This document shows, piece by piece, positions 7,134-15,987 of a stretch of DNA of 58,475 bases (position 1 is the first letter of the stretch; the number at the start of each line of letters is the position of its first letter). The position numbers and the translations under genes were made by a program. Below the pieces are notes generated by a model that did no database searches, was not told the DNA's origin, and worked only from the letters and a program-made list of their open reading frames with translations. Source of the DNA: JAMOAW01 sp039908535 (GTDB taxonomy: Bacteria; Pseudomonadota; Magnetococcia; Magnetococcales; JADFZT01); assembly GCA_039908535.1 (NCBI GenBank), contig JAMOAW010000005.1, forward strand, positions 1 through 58,475, given 5' to 3'.

Positions 7134-9032
7134 TTAATTAGCCAATAATTCCAACTGTTGCCATTGTTCATAGGCGGCCTGTAAAGCCTTTTCAGTCTCA
7201 TCTAACCGTATGGAAATCGTGTTGAAGTCGGTGGTGTTTTTTTGGTAGAGCGAGGGGTCGGAAAGTTTTTTTTGGAGTTCAGCTAAATCTATTTCCAATG
7301 CCTCAATTTTTCCAGGCAGGGCCTCCAAGGTGAGTCGTTCTTTATATCCCAGCCGTTTATTTTTTTCAGGGGGTAAAGGGCGCGATTTTTCGGTTTTTTT
7401 GCGCGTGTCGGTTTTAGTTGCGATGGGTTGTAGAACGGGCCTTTGACGCACCCAGTCGTCATAGCCGCCCACATATTCGGCAATGCGTCCATCCCCTTCA
7501 AAGACCAACACTTGAGTGACTACGTTGTTTAAAAAGGCCCGGTCGTGGCTGACTACCAATACAGTTCCAGAGTAGGAGACCAGGAGAAACTCTAAAAGTT
7601 CCAGGGTTTCCATATCCAGATCGTTGGTTGGTTCGTCGAGAACCAACATATTGGCTGGTTCTAAAAACAATTTGGCCAGCAAGAGACGGTTGCGCTCGCC
7701 GCCAGAAAGCACTTTAACTGGGGAGATGGCGGCTTCGGGTGTAAAGAGAAAATCTTTGAGATAACTGATGACATGTCGGCTTTTGCCATCCACGGTGAGT
7801 TGTTGACGTCCATTGGCGACGTTGTCTATGACGGTTTTTTCGAGTTCTAGTTCGCCGCGCATTTGGTCAAAATAGGCGACACTGAGGCGGGTTCCAAGGC
7901 GGAGTTGGCCTTGGTCAGGGGGTAGACGGCCCAGGAGCAGGTTTAACAAGGTGGTTTTACCCGAACCGTTGGGTCCAATAATGCCAATTTTATCGCCGCG
8001 CATGATCTGAGTAGAGAAATTGCGAATATAGAGCTGGTTTTGATAGCCAAACTGGATATTTTCCACCTCCACGACCAATTTTCCCGAACGTTCGCCCTCG
8101 TTGAGATGCATGAGTACCTGTCCGACGGTGTTACGGCGTTGGGCGCGTTCGCGGCGCAAGGCTTCTAAAGCCCGCACGCGTCCTTCGTTTCGGGTTCGTC
8201 TTGCTTTAATGCCTTGACGAATCCACCCCTCCTCTTGGGCCAGTTTGCGATCAAATTTATCGAAGGCCCGCTCCTGAATTTCCAAAGCCGCCTCTTTTAA
8301 ACGGATATAGTCGTCCAAATTGCCTGGCCAACTGGATAAAACCCCACGGTCGAGATCGATGATGCGGGTGGCCAGTCGGTTGATACAGGTGCGGTCGTGG
8401 CTGATAAAGAGCAATGTGCCGCCCCAAGAGAGCAAAAAGGTCTCTAGCCATTCGATGCCATGGATATCCAGATGGTTGGTCGGTTCGTCTAAGAGCAAAA
8501 GATCGGGTTTGTTTACCAACGCGCGGGCCAGAAGAACCCGGCGTTTGAAACCGCCGGAAAGGGTATGAAACGTGCGGTCCTCCTGTAGTCCCATGCGAGT
8601 CAGCAGGGTTTCGACTTGTTCGACAAATTTCCAACCGCCACAGGCATCCAGTTCTTGTTGAATGTGGGTTAATTGGGTCAGCCATTCGCCGTCTTTGTCT
8701 GTATCGGGAGGATGGGCCGATAATTCCCGGTGGCGCGCCAGGAGATCTCCCACGGGTCCAAGTCCTTGAGCCACTACATGGAAGACCCGTTTATCGATAT
8801 GTTCTGGGATTGTTTGTTCTAAATAGGCAACACAGGCGTTGTTTTCTAAAGAGATGGTTCCCTCATCAGGGAGAATAGATCCGGCGATGACTTTCATGAG
8901 GGTGCTTTTTCCGGCCCCGTTGCGTCCCACCAATGAGACGCGTTCGCCGCGCTGTACGACCAGATTGACCCCTTCTAAAATCCATGGACCGCCAAATTTT
9001 ACTCGCAAACCACTGACCGTCAACAATGCCAT
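7134..9032 (-). CDS. uup: ABC-F family ATPase, Uup type
   Basis: A 632-residue soluble ABC-F protein with two ATPase domains and no membrane segments. The first domain has GRNGAGKSTLM (about 37-47), signature LSGGFKRRV and Walker B LLLLDEPTNHLD. The second has GPNGSGKTTLL (about 353-363), signature LSGGERNRL and VLDEPTNDLD. The C-terminal 90 residues, after a KKTEKSRP linker, form the Uup-type coiled coil (ALPGKIEALEIDLAELQKKL). Uup proteins act on ribosomes or branched DNA intermediates, and loss raises precise transposon excision in E. coli. That is of some interest in a region this rich in repeats. The ATG at 9032 begins MALLTVSGLRVKFGG, which is normal for the family. Confidence 0.92.
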   Translation of the reverse strand: MALLTVSGLRVKFGGPWILEGVNLVVQRGERVSLVGRNGAGKSTLMKVIAGSILPDEGTISLENNACVAYLEQTIPEHIDKRVFHVVAQGLGPVGDLLARHRELSAHPPDTDKDGEWLTQLTHIQQELDACGGWKFVEQVETLLTRMGLQEDRTFHTLSGGFKRRVLLARALVNKPDLLLLDEPTNHLDIHGIEWLETFLLSWGGTLLFISHDRTCINRLATRIIDLDRGVLSSWPGNLDDYIRLKEAALEIQERAFDKFDRKLAQEEGWIRQGIKARRTRNEGRVRALEALRRERAQRRNTVGQVLMHLNEGERSGKLVVEVENIQFGYQNQLYIRNFSTQIMRGDKIGIIGPNGSGKTTLLNLLLGRLPPDQGQLRLGTRLSVAYFDQMRGELELEKTVIDNVANGRQQLTVDGKSRHVISYLKDFLFTPEAAISPVKVLSGGERNRLLLAKLFLEPANMLVLDEPTNDLDMETLELLEFLLVSYSGTVLVVSHDRAFLNNVVTQVLVFEGDGRIAEYVGGYDDWVRQRPVLQPIATKTDTRKKTEKSRPLPPEKNKRLGYKERLTLEALPGKIEALEIDLAELQKKLSDPSLYQKNTTDFNTISIRLDETEKALQAAYEQWQQLELLAN

Positions 9033-9079
9033 AAAGTGACCTCTAACTCATTTTTTTGGTGTATTGCTCTTTTTCGCTT

Positions 9080-10078
9080 CTATATTCCCACATTAAGATC
9101 CAAAAAGGTATCCTTTTCATGAACTATTGTCAGGAGTTTTTTTTGGGTTGTGGTGATCGATTGGTTTGGATCGTCGATCAAGGCCATTTTGAGGCAGGAA
9201 AGGCGATAGCGGATCCAGCGTATTTGGGCCCATGGGATCAAAAGCCCACCTGACAGGAGAATGGCTACCATATTTTGACATAAAAGTATAAACAAAATGT
9301 TAGCATTCATATGGGCCAAAAAGCGATGACCATTTAGTTGAATATGGTTCCAGATTAAATTAAAAAAAGCGGTAGAGGTATAGGCGAAAAATCCCAACAA
9401 TAGGAGGAAAATGAGGATTTTTGTAAAGATGCCGCCGGAGAAAAACAACCCATAAGCGGCTAAAGCCATCAGGCAGAACATTCCGAAGAGTTGTAAAAAA
9501 AGGCGGTAGAAAAGGGCGAGGTCTGCTTGAAAAAGAAAGGTATGGGGGCCGAAGCGGCTGCCTTGGATGAGAAACTTTTGCATACGCTGGGCGAACAAGG
9601 GGGTTGCAAGACCAAAGGTTGCCCCACTGAGCAGACTATAGACGATAAACAGCAGATAAGCAGTGGCATAGTTTTTTTGGAATCCAAAGTGAATGGAGCA
9701 AAAGGAGGAGTTGCCATGATTAAAACAGAGTCCACGCACGATCAGCCAGGGGAGGACGAGTACAAGTAGAAGCACTCCCCATGCCCCAAACTGCGGGTCT
9801 ACCCGTTGCAGATGTTGGTGCAAAATCACGACGCTGAGCAAGATCAATCTCCCCATTAAAATGGGGAGAGGGGTCCCATGATAGACAAAGGGAACGTTTA
9901 AAAATTGGGTCTGTTCATAAAAAAATTTTTTGCGTCGTACCTTGGCCCAAGCGGAATAGATTCCAAAGGTGAGCAAGGTTAACAGGAGATTGACGATCCA
10001 AATTTTAAAATACTCTTTTGTTTGTCCGCGAAAAACAAAGGCGGCGGTGGATTCTATGGGGAGGGGGTGTGGGTGCAT
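9080..10078 (-). CDS. DUF898 (YjgN-type) multi-pass membrane protein
   Basis: A 332-residue protein with about eight hydrophobic segments. The N-terminal FRGQTKEYFKIWIVNLLLTLLTFGIYSAWAKVRRKKFFY region is the hallmark of DUF898/YjgN proteins, and a partly repeated second half (LLIPWAQIRWIRYRLSCLKM) mirrors it. The family is inner-membrane and of unknown function. It starts 10 bp after the siroheme synthase stop, so the two are probably co-transcribed. Confidence 0.85.
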   Translation of the reverse strand: MHPHPLPIESTAAFVFRGQTKEYFKIWIVNLLLTLLTFGIYSAWAKVRRKKFFYEQTQFLNVPFVYHGTPLPILMGRLILLSVVILHQHLQRVDPQFGAWGVLLLVLVLPWLIVRGLCFNHGNSSFCSIHFGFQKNYATAYLLFIVYSLLSGATFGLATPLFAQRMQKFLIQGSRFGPHTFLFQADLALFYRLFLQLFGMFCLMALAAYGLFFSGGIFTKILIFLLLLGFFAYTSTAFFNLIWNHIQLNGHRFLAHMNANILFILLCQNMVAILLSGGLLIPWAQIRWIRYRLSCLKMALIDDPNQSITTTQKKLLTIVHEKDTFLDLNVGI

Positions 10079-10088
10079 GCGTGGGGGG

Positions 10089-10739
10089 TTATTCGTTGTT
10101 GTTTATGAGTAGATTTAAACGGGCCAACAGCCAGGCACGGTTTTCTGTCTTGTTAAATCGTTCTTCTGTTTCGGCGGCGGCACTGGCCTGCTGCCAGAAG
10201 CGACGGCGTTGGATTGGATCGGGGAGTTTTGTATAAATGAGGCTGCGCAACTCTCCAAACAGTTGGGCAAGCTCTCCCCAGCCGGGTTCGAGCCAGCGCT
10301 CCAGGCGCATTTTAATCACCCGCGCTAGAGCCGGGCTGCTTCCTTGGGTTCCAATGGCCACGGTCAGGGGACCGCGGCGCACGACCGCTGGGACCAAAAA
10401 ACCGCTGCTGGCTGGATCGTCCGCCGAATTACACAGCAGACCCAACATACGACACTCGTATCCAATGTGTTTGTTTAACTCGGCATGATTGGTGGCAGCA
10501 AAGACCAATAACGGGCGTGGAGAGTCGGTGAGACAGTCTGATGAAAAAGGGCCTGCTCGATATGCGATTTTACCCGCTTTTACCCATTCTGTCACCACGG
10601 GATCCAGTTTGGGGGCCAACACGGTGATGTTGGCTTTGGCTTGTAACACTCCCTCAATTTTACGTTTGGCCACCTCTCCACCTCCAATCACCAGGACAGG
10701 TTGGTTTTCTAAGGGGATTTCCATCATGTAAAAGGACAT
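10089..10739 (-). CDS. Precorrin-2 dehydrogenase / sirohydrochlorin ferrochelatase (CysG N-domain)
   Basis: A 216-residue protein matching the N-terminal half of CysG and yeast Met8p. It oxidises precorrin-2 with NAD and inserts iron to give siroheme, the cofactor of sulfite and nitrite reductases. Visible features are the NAD-binding VLVIGGGEVAKRKIEGVL (about residues 14-31), the FAATNHAELN segment, the CNSADDPASSGFLVPAVV motif and the GTQGSSPALARVIK motif. The uroporphyrinogen methyltransferase half is absent, as in stand-alone enzymes. The start at 10739 is preceded by TAAGGTAAAAAA, a usable ribosome site; an ATG four or five codons later is also possible. Confidence 0.9.
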   Translation of the reverse strand: MSFYMMEIPLENQPVLVIGGGEVAKRKIEGVLQAKANITVLAPKLDPVVTEWVKAGKIAYRAGPFSSDCLTDSPRPLLVFAATNHAELNKHIGYECRMLGLLCNSADDPASSGFLVPAVVRRGPLTVAIGTQGSSPALARVIKMRLERWLEPGWGELAQLFGELRSLIYTKLPDPIQRRRFWQQASAAAETEERFNKTENRAWLLARLNLLINNNE

Positions 10740-10781
10740 TTTTTTACCTTATCTTGTGCGTATGAGGGGCGGTTAATTGGA

Positions 10782-10920
10782 GAACATGATGCCCTGCGGA
10801 AAAAAGTCAAAGGCCAAACCCTGGGGGAGGAATCCCCCAGACCCACCTTTTTTTTAAGAATTAAAAAAAAAGGGTGGGGGGGATTGGGGGGCGGTTCTCC
10901 GCCCCCCAAGGTCTTGAATT
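10782..10920 (-). repeat. Dispersed hairpin repeat, type A, reverse orientation
   Basis: On the minus strand this reads CAAGACCTTGGGGGGCGGAG through to GGGCATCATGTTC, without the ATGTATCGG head. The middle hairpin is CTGGGGG-ATTCCT-CCCCCAG-like, with a changed loop and a kept stem. It separates the siroheme gene from the ATPase/DUF4276 module. Confidence 0.9.
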
Positions 10921-10947
10921 ATATTTTTTAATATATTAAAACATTTA

Positions 10948-11628
10948 TCATGCACAAGATTCCAACCTTTGCAACCATTGTGCAAAATGCCGACACTTTT
11001 CCCGAAGGGTTGGCAAACCAATGCGACCCACAACAGAAACCCCTGCTGTCACTTTATCATATTCTGGAATCTCTTTTAAAATACGTTTAGAAGGAGCTGT
11101 TTGCGGATGATCGTTGATCAATTCAGGATTTGGTGATTTTATCATGAGCTGTTGTAAATTCTTTATGGGGAGATCATGTTCCAAATATTCCCAGTCAAGT
11201 TTTTGCGGATCGGCGAAAATAAGTGCTTCGAACTCATGGAGTTGAATATAAGGAATAAACCGATGATCCTCCATATCTGTTGCAAAAGCCTCTTCAAGAA
11301 TTTTAACTTTTTCATAAGGGTCTAAAATCTGTTGCGCCTGAGCAAAACCTGGAAAATTATCTGGCAAAGCATAAAGATCAAACATAGTTGTAAAACGACA
11401 CTCTGAACGATCGTCCTCTTTCATCCAGGTAAGAATATCCTTTTTTGCCTTTTGATAATCCCCAAGTCCACCCCGATATTCTATGGACGCTTTATTATCT
11501 TTGCTGGTTAAAACAGCGCGGACATCAGTAGACACATTAAAATCTCCCAAATGATCAACCAAAATTTTATTTACAAATAATTCTTCTGTTGGCCCTTCAG
11601 CCGTAACATGCAGGCGAATCACTGTCAT
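10948..11628 (-). CDS. DUF4276 family protein (Toprim-like partner of AAA ATPase)
   Basis: A 226-residue protein. The EGPTE motif at residues 11-15 and the FDLYALPDNFPGF stretch near residue 85 supply the acidic positions of a Toprim-like nuclease fold. The HEFEALIFADPQKL motif is typical of DUF4276. The ATG at 11628 overlaps the ATPase stop as ATGA and is preferred over the longer frame (ATG at 11658). DUF4276 proteins pair with AAA ATPases in modules resembling OLD, Gabija or PARIS defence systems. Nuclease activity here is inference. The two-gene module is bounded by repeat copies on both sides, which fits insertion or exchange as a unit. Confidence 0.8.
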   Translation of the reverse strand: MTVIRLHVTAEGPTEELFVNKILVDHLGDFNVSTDVRAVLTSKDNKASIEYRGGLGDYQKAKKDILTWMKEDDRSECRFTTMFDLYALPDNFPGFAQAQQILDPYEKVKILEEAFATDMEDHRFIPYIQLHEFEALIFADPQKLDWEYLEHDLPIKNLQQLMIKSPNPELINDHPQTAPSKRILKEIPEYDKVTAGVSVVGRIGLPTLREKCRHFAQWLQRLESCA

Positions 11629-12767
11629 GGCCGCCCGCCAAAAACATTCTTTTCCCAAAGTTCAGAAAGGCTATAACGAGCCAACCATTCCTGCAATTGT
11701 GATTCTTTTAGTCGTTTAAAAATAGAACAATTGTTCGTCGTGTCTCTTTCAACAATGACCAAATGGCTTGGTTCAAATTCATCCACCAACCGGGTAGATT
11801 GGGTGGCAATAATCACTTGGCAATGCTTAGAAGCGGTGCGAATCATACCGGATAGTTGCCCAATCGCCGCCGGATGCAGACCCAATTCGGGCTCATCCAG
11901 CACGATAACTCTCGGCATGTATTTGGGTGGTTGCAGTAATAGAGTGGCTAAAGCCATAAATCGCAACGAACCATCCGAAATCTGGTGAGGACCAAATAGA
12001 TAATCATTGACAGTATCGAACCAATTCAACCGGATATATTTGTCATTTTCAACAGTCGGTTCCAATTCAAAATCTTTAAATTGCGGCATCACTTGCTGGA
12101 TGTGGCGAATAATGCGTTCATAGTATTTTTTAAATTCCGAAGAAAACTTTATGACCCTCAAAAAGGCAGCCAAATTTCCGGCATCGCTACGCAAATAACG
12201 GTTATCCTCTATATATCCAAGATCCTTAATTTTGGCCCTATCGGATGTATTATGAAACTGATAGGCTCGAATATCAGAGATTGCCCCAAAGATAATTTTG
12301 GCAGTTTCATCTTCATCGTCCGGTAATCCAGATTCCTTATTGCCCCTATCAACAAAATGTTCATAGGGTTGTGGAAGACCATATTTTTGATAAATTACTT
12401 TCTCATAAGCGAAGAAAAGACCAGATTGCGTGTCAGTAAACAATTTTGCGATATATTTTGAAGAACGCTGTTCTGTGCCTTCTCCTTGCTCAAAAGTAAT
12501 ACTAAAATCAATTTGTTCCGTACTCTGAGACCCATAATAAAAAAGAGTATTCGCCCAGCCATTTTTAGCAACAAAAATTTGCAATCCCTTAGACGATATA
12601 AAATTAAGCATGTTAAAAAAAGAGAATAAATTGCTCTTGCCAGACCCATTGGCTCCTAACAATACGGTAATATCGCCAAACTCAATTTTTTGTTCTAACT
12701 CTACCCTTCCAGAAATCGACTTAAAGCCTGCTAAACTCAGCTCACGCAGCTTTAACCTATCTGCCAT
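11625..12767 (-). CDS. OLD-like AAA ATPase (AAA_21 type)
   Basis: A 380-residue SMC/ABC-type ATPase. Walker A is GANGSGKSN (residues 38-46). The signature region is ISDGSLRFMALATLLLQP, Walker B is VIVLDEPELGLHP, and the closing QVIIATQSTRLVDEF carries the switch motif. The central part is a predicted helical insertion. This is the ATPase half of the RloA/OLD-like group, which senses DNA ends or phage functions in several defence systems and usually controls a Toprim-type nuclease. Here that partner is the overlapping DUF4276 gene. The ATG at 12767 begins MADRLKLRELSLAGFKS, the normal N-terminus for the fold. Confidence 0.85.
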   Translation of the reverse strand: MADRLKLRELSLAGFKSISGRVELEQKIEFGDITVLLGANGSGKSNLFSFFNMLNFISSKGLQIFVAKNGWANTLFYYGSQSTEQIDFSITFEQGEGTEQRSSKYIAKLFTDTQSGLFFAYEKVIYQKYGLPQPYEHFVDRGNKESGLPDDEDETAKIIFGAISDIRAYQFHNTSDRAKIKDLGYIEDNRYLRSDAGNLAAFLRVIKFSSEFKKYYERIIRHIQQVMPQFKDFELEPTVENDKYIRLNWFDTVNDYLFGPHQISDGSLRFMALATLLLQPPKYMPRVIVLDEPELGLHPAAIGQLSGMIRTASKHCQVIIATQSTRLVDEFEPSHLVIVERDTTNNCSIFKRLKESQLQEWLARYSLSELWEKNVFGGRP

Positions 12768-12816
12768 CCTCTTGCTCCTTAATATGACAACTTACTCTTT
12801 GTTAACAATAGGAACG

Positions 12817-12946
12817 AGAACATGATGCCCTGCGGGCAAAAAAATCAAAATAAAAATCAAAACCCTGGGGGATGAATCCCCCAGACCCCCTCTTTTTTTT
12901 AAGAATTGACAATCAAGAGCTTGGGGCCCCAATCTCTTGAATTTTG
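12817..12946 (-). repeat. Dispersed hairpin repeat, type A, reverse and partly decayed
   Basis: The GAACATGATGCCC end, the GCCC hairpin and the CTGGGGG/CCCCCAG hairpin are intact. The G6CGG hairpin has shrunk to a GGGGCCCC core flanked by CAAGAGCTT and AATCTCTTG. It lies in the divergent gap between the ATPase gene and uvrA. Confidence 0.85.
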
Positions 12947-12955
12947 TTTTTCGAA

Positions 12956-12976
12956 TATACTTAAGTATACTATAAT
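12956..12976 (+). promoter_or_regulatory. Palindrome next to a TATAAT box upstream of uvrA
   Basis: TATACTTAAGTATA at 12956-12969 is a perfect 14-bp palindrome, followed at once by TATAAT (12971-12976), which could be a -10 box on the plus strand. No good -35 box is visible at 17 bp, and the site lies about 165 bp before uvrA. It could be an operator overlapping a promoter, but it is only a sequence resemblance. Confidence 0.3.
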
Positions 12977-13137
12977 TTATCTGTTTTGGAAAAGTATAAA
13001 GCGATTCCTCAGGGTTTTGCCTTTCCTGTTTGCGTAAAGTCAAGCGTTGGGAGATGAGACTGCAATTTTCAAATCAAAAAAAAAATGGTAAAATCTCTCT
13101 AAGATTCGTATCCCCCATTTATCACATCAGACAGGAC

Positions 13138-15987
13138 ATGATGCCCTCTCATAAAATTATCATTCGTGGTGCCAGAGAACACAATCTCAAGAATATTAAT
13201 CTGGAGATCCCCAAGAACGCCTTGACGGTGATTACTGGGGTTTCTGGGTCTGGAAAATCGTCGTTGGCGTTTGATACCCTTTCGGCGGAGGGGCAACGGC
13301 GGTATGTGGAGTCTCTTTCGGCTTATGCTCGGCAGTTTTTAAATATGCAGAACAAGCCAGATGTGGATTCTATTGAGGGGTTGTCGCCGTCGATTTCCAT
13401 TGAGCAAAAAAGCACCAGCAAAAATCCTCGCTCCACGGTGGGCACCATCACCGAAATTCACGATTATCTGCGTTTGCTGTTTGCACGGGTGGGCAAACCT
13501 TTTTGTCATGGTTGCGGCGTGCCCATTGAGAGTCAAACCATTAGCCAAATGGTGGATGCCATTATGGAACTGCCGGTTCAGACCCGTATGCTCTTGACCG
13601 CGCCCATCATTCGCGGTCGCAAGGGGGAGTTTCGCAAAGAGTTTGCCGATTTGGCCAAACAGGGGTTTAGCCGGGTGGTGATCGATGGAGAGATCTATGA
13701 GCTGACCGAATTGCCTATTCTGGATAAAAATATGAAACATGATATGGCCGTGCTGGTGGATCGTTTGATCGTCAAAGAGGGGATGCAAAGCCGTTTGACC
13801 GATTCATTGGAGACGGCCTTAAAGTTGACCGATGGGGTGGCGACCGTGCATATTTTGGGGGAGGGGGCTCGGTTGATGCCGCTTTCTCAGCGGCACGCCT
13901 GCGTCAATTGCAATATCTCTTACCCCCAGATTGAGCCGCGACTTTTTTCTTTTAACAATCCCTATGGGGCTTGCCCGCGCTGTGAGGGGTTGGGCAGAGA
14001 GGAGTATTTTGATCCAGCCTTGGTGGTGCCTGATGTTGACCTCTCTATTCGCGCTGGGGCCATTTTCCCTTGGTCGAAAGCCATCGCCTATCAGGCCCAA
14101 GAGACCCTGTTTACGGTGGTTGAACATTTTGGGATTGATATAAATTTACCCTGGAAGGAGATTCCCGAAGAGCAACGCCATATTTTGCTCTATGGTTTGG
14201 AGGGGGAGAAGGTGCGGTTTAAAAATCGCGGTTTTCGGCGCCGCTCCTTGGATCAACGTGTTTGGGAGGGGGTGTTAAAACAGTTGGAACGACGCTACCT
14301 GGAGACCGACTCGGATGACATTCGGGATGAATTGCGTCCATTTCGCAGTGGTTCTTCCTGTCCAGCCTGTCAAGGCCGCCGTTTGCGTCCAGAGGCGTTA
14401 CATATTCGTTTAAACAACCACGACATCGCCCAACTCACCCATTTGGGTTTGGACAAGTTGGTGAGTTTTTTGAATACCATGATTTTATCTCCCAAAGAGA
14501 CCGAAATCGCCCGTCGCATTCTCAAAGAGGTCCATGACCGGTTGGGTTTTCTCATTGCCGTAGGTTTGGATTATTTAACCTTAGACCGCGCAGCTGCCTC
14601 TCTTTCTGGGGGCGAGAGTCAACGCATTCGTCTGGCCAATCAGATTGGTTCTGGGTTGACGGGGGTTTTGTATATTCTTGATGAACCCAGCATTGGACTG
14701 CATCAACGGGACAATCGCCGTCTGTTGGAGACGTTGCTCCGTTTGCGGGAGATGGGCAACACCGTGGTGGTGGTGGAACACGACGAAGAGGCGATTCGCA
14801 GTGCCGATTTTATCGTGGATATGGGACCAGGGGCCGGGGAGCGGGGGGGAGAGGTGGTGGCGGCTGGCACTGAGGCGCAAATTGTTGCTTGCCAAGAGTC
14901 GTTGACGGGTCGTTATCTTTCTGGTCTCCTCTCTATTCCTGTACCTGAAAAACGTCGGGTTGGGGATGGCCAACGTCAGATTTTATTGCAGGGGGTGACG
15001 ACCCACAATTTAAAAGGGGTGACGGCGGCTGTGCCATTGGGGCTGTTTGTCTGTGTGACCGGGGTGTCGGGGTCGGGAAAGTCAAGTTTGATTTTGGATA
15101 CGTTGTATCCCGCGTTGGCGCATCGTCTGCATGGCACCCGGCTTCCTGCGGGACAATTTTTGGCTATTCAGGGTTTGGAGCATTTAGATAAAGTGATCCA
15201 TATGGATCAATCTCCCATTGGTCGTACCCCGCGTTCCAACCCGGCGACCTATACCGGTCTTTTTACCCCGATTCGCGAACTTTTTGCGGCGGTTCCCGAT
15301 GCCATGGCCCGTGGGTATCAGGCGGGGCGGTTTAGTTTTAATGTCAAAGGGGGACGGTGCGAGGCCTGCGCAGGGGATGGATTGATCAAAATTGAGATGC
15401 ACTTTTTGCCAGATGTTTATGTGACATGTGATGTCTGTCAAGGGTCGCGTTATAATCGGGAGACCTTGGAGATTTTGTATAAAGGGATGAGCATTGCCCA
15501 GGTTTTGGAACGGACCATTCATGAAGCCTTTGAACTTTTTCACGCCATTCCAACGATTCGCAGTCGCCTTACCGCCCTGATGGAGGTGGGGCTTGGTTAT
15601 ATGCGTTTGGGTCAGGCGGCGACCACTCTTTCGGGGGGCGAGGCGCAACGGGTTAAAATTGCCCGGGAGCTGGCCAAACGGGCCACGGGAAAAACCCTTT
15701 ATATTTTGGATGAACCAACAACGGGTTTGCACTTTGACGATATTCGTCAGCTGTTGCTGGTGTTGCAACGTTTGGTGGCCCAGGGCAATTCGGTGTTGGT
15801 GATCGAACACAACCTGGATGTGATTAAGACCGCCGATTGGATTGTTGATCTTGGTCCTGAAGGGGGCGATAAAGGGGGAAGGTTGGTGGCTGTTGGCACT
15901 CCAGAAGAGATTTGTCAGGTGGAATCTTCCTGGACGGGTCAGTTTTTACGACCATTTTTGCAAAAATCGGGTTTTTCATCCCCATGA
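13138..15987 (+). CDS. uvrA: UvrABC excinuclease subunit A
   Basis: UvrA is the damage-recognition ATPase of nucleotide excision repair; it loads UvrB onto damaged DNA. About 949 residues, the usual length. Visible are Walker A TGVSGSGKSSLAFDTL near the N-terminus and again TGVSGSGKSSLILDTL near residue 640. Zinc-binding pairs are CHGCG, CVNCN with CPRCEG, CPACQG, and CEACAGDG with CDVCQG. Signatures LSGGESQRIRLA and LSGGEAQRVKIA and Walker B LYILDEPSIGL and LYILDEPTTGL are present. The frame is open further upstream to 13030, but the family N-terminus (IIIRGAREHNLKNI) fixes the start at the ATGATG at 13138-13143. The GGACATGATGCCCT around the start nearly matches the reverse-strand end of repeat A (GAACATGATGCCCT), perhaps by chance. 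Confidence 0.95.
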   Translation: MMPSHKIIIRGAREHNLKNINLEIPKNALTVITGVSGSGKSSLAFDTLSAEGQRRYVESLSAYARQFLNMQNKPDVDSIEGLSPSISIEQKSTSKNPRSTVGTITEIHDYLRLLFARVGKPFCHGCGVPIESQTISQMVDAIMELPVQTRMLLTAPIIRGRKGEFRKEFADLAKQGFSRVVIDGEIYELTELPILDKNMKHDMAVLVDRLIVKEGMQSRLTDSLETALKLTDGVATVHILGEGARLMPLSQRHACVNCNISYPQIEPRLFSFNNPYGACPRCEGLGREEYFDPALVVPDVDLSIRAGAIFPWSKAIAYQAQETLFTVVEHFGIDINLPWKEIPEEQRHILLYGLEGEKVRFKNRGFRRRSLDQRVWEGVLKQLERRYLETDSDDIRDELRPFRSGSSCPACQGRRLRPEALHIRLNNHDIAQLTHLGLDKLVSFLNTMILSPKETEIARRILKEVHDRLGFLIAVGLDYLTLDRAAASLSGGESQRIRLANQIGSGLTGVLYILDEPSIGLHQRDNRRLLETLLRLREMGNTVVVVEHDEEAIRSADFIVDMGPGAGERGGEVVAAGTEAQIVACQESLTGRYLSGLLSIPVPEKRRVGDGQRQILLQGVTTHNLKGVTAAVPLGLFVCVTGVSGSGKSSLILDTLYPALAHRLHGTRLPAGQFLAIQGLEHLDKVIHMDQSPIGRTPRSNPATYTGLFTPIRELFAAVPDAMARGYQAGRFSFNVKGGRCEACAGDGLIKIEMHFLPDVYVTCDVCQGSRYNRETLEILYKGMSIAQVLERTIHEAFELFHAIPTIRSRLTALMEVGLGYMRLGQAATTLSGGEAQRVKIARELAKRATGKTLYILDEPTTGLHFDDIRQLLLVLQRLVAQGNSVLVIEHNLDVIKTADWIVDLGPEGGDKGGRLVAVGTPEEICQVESSWTGQFLRPFLQKSGFSSP

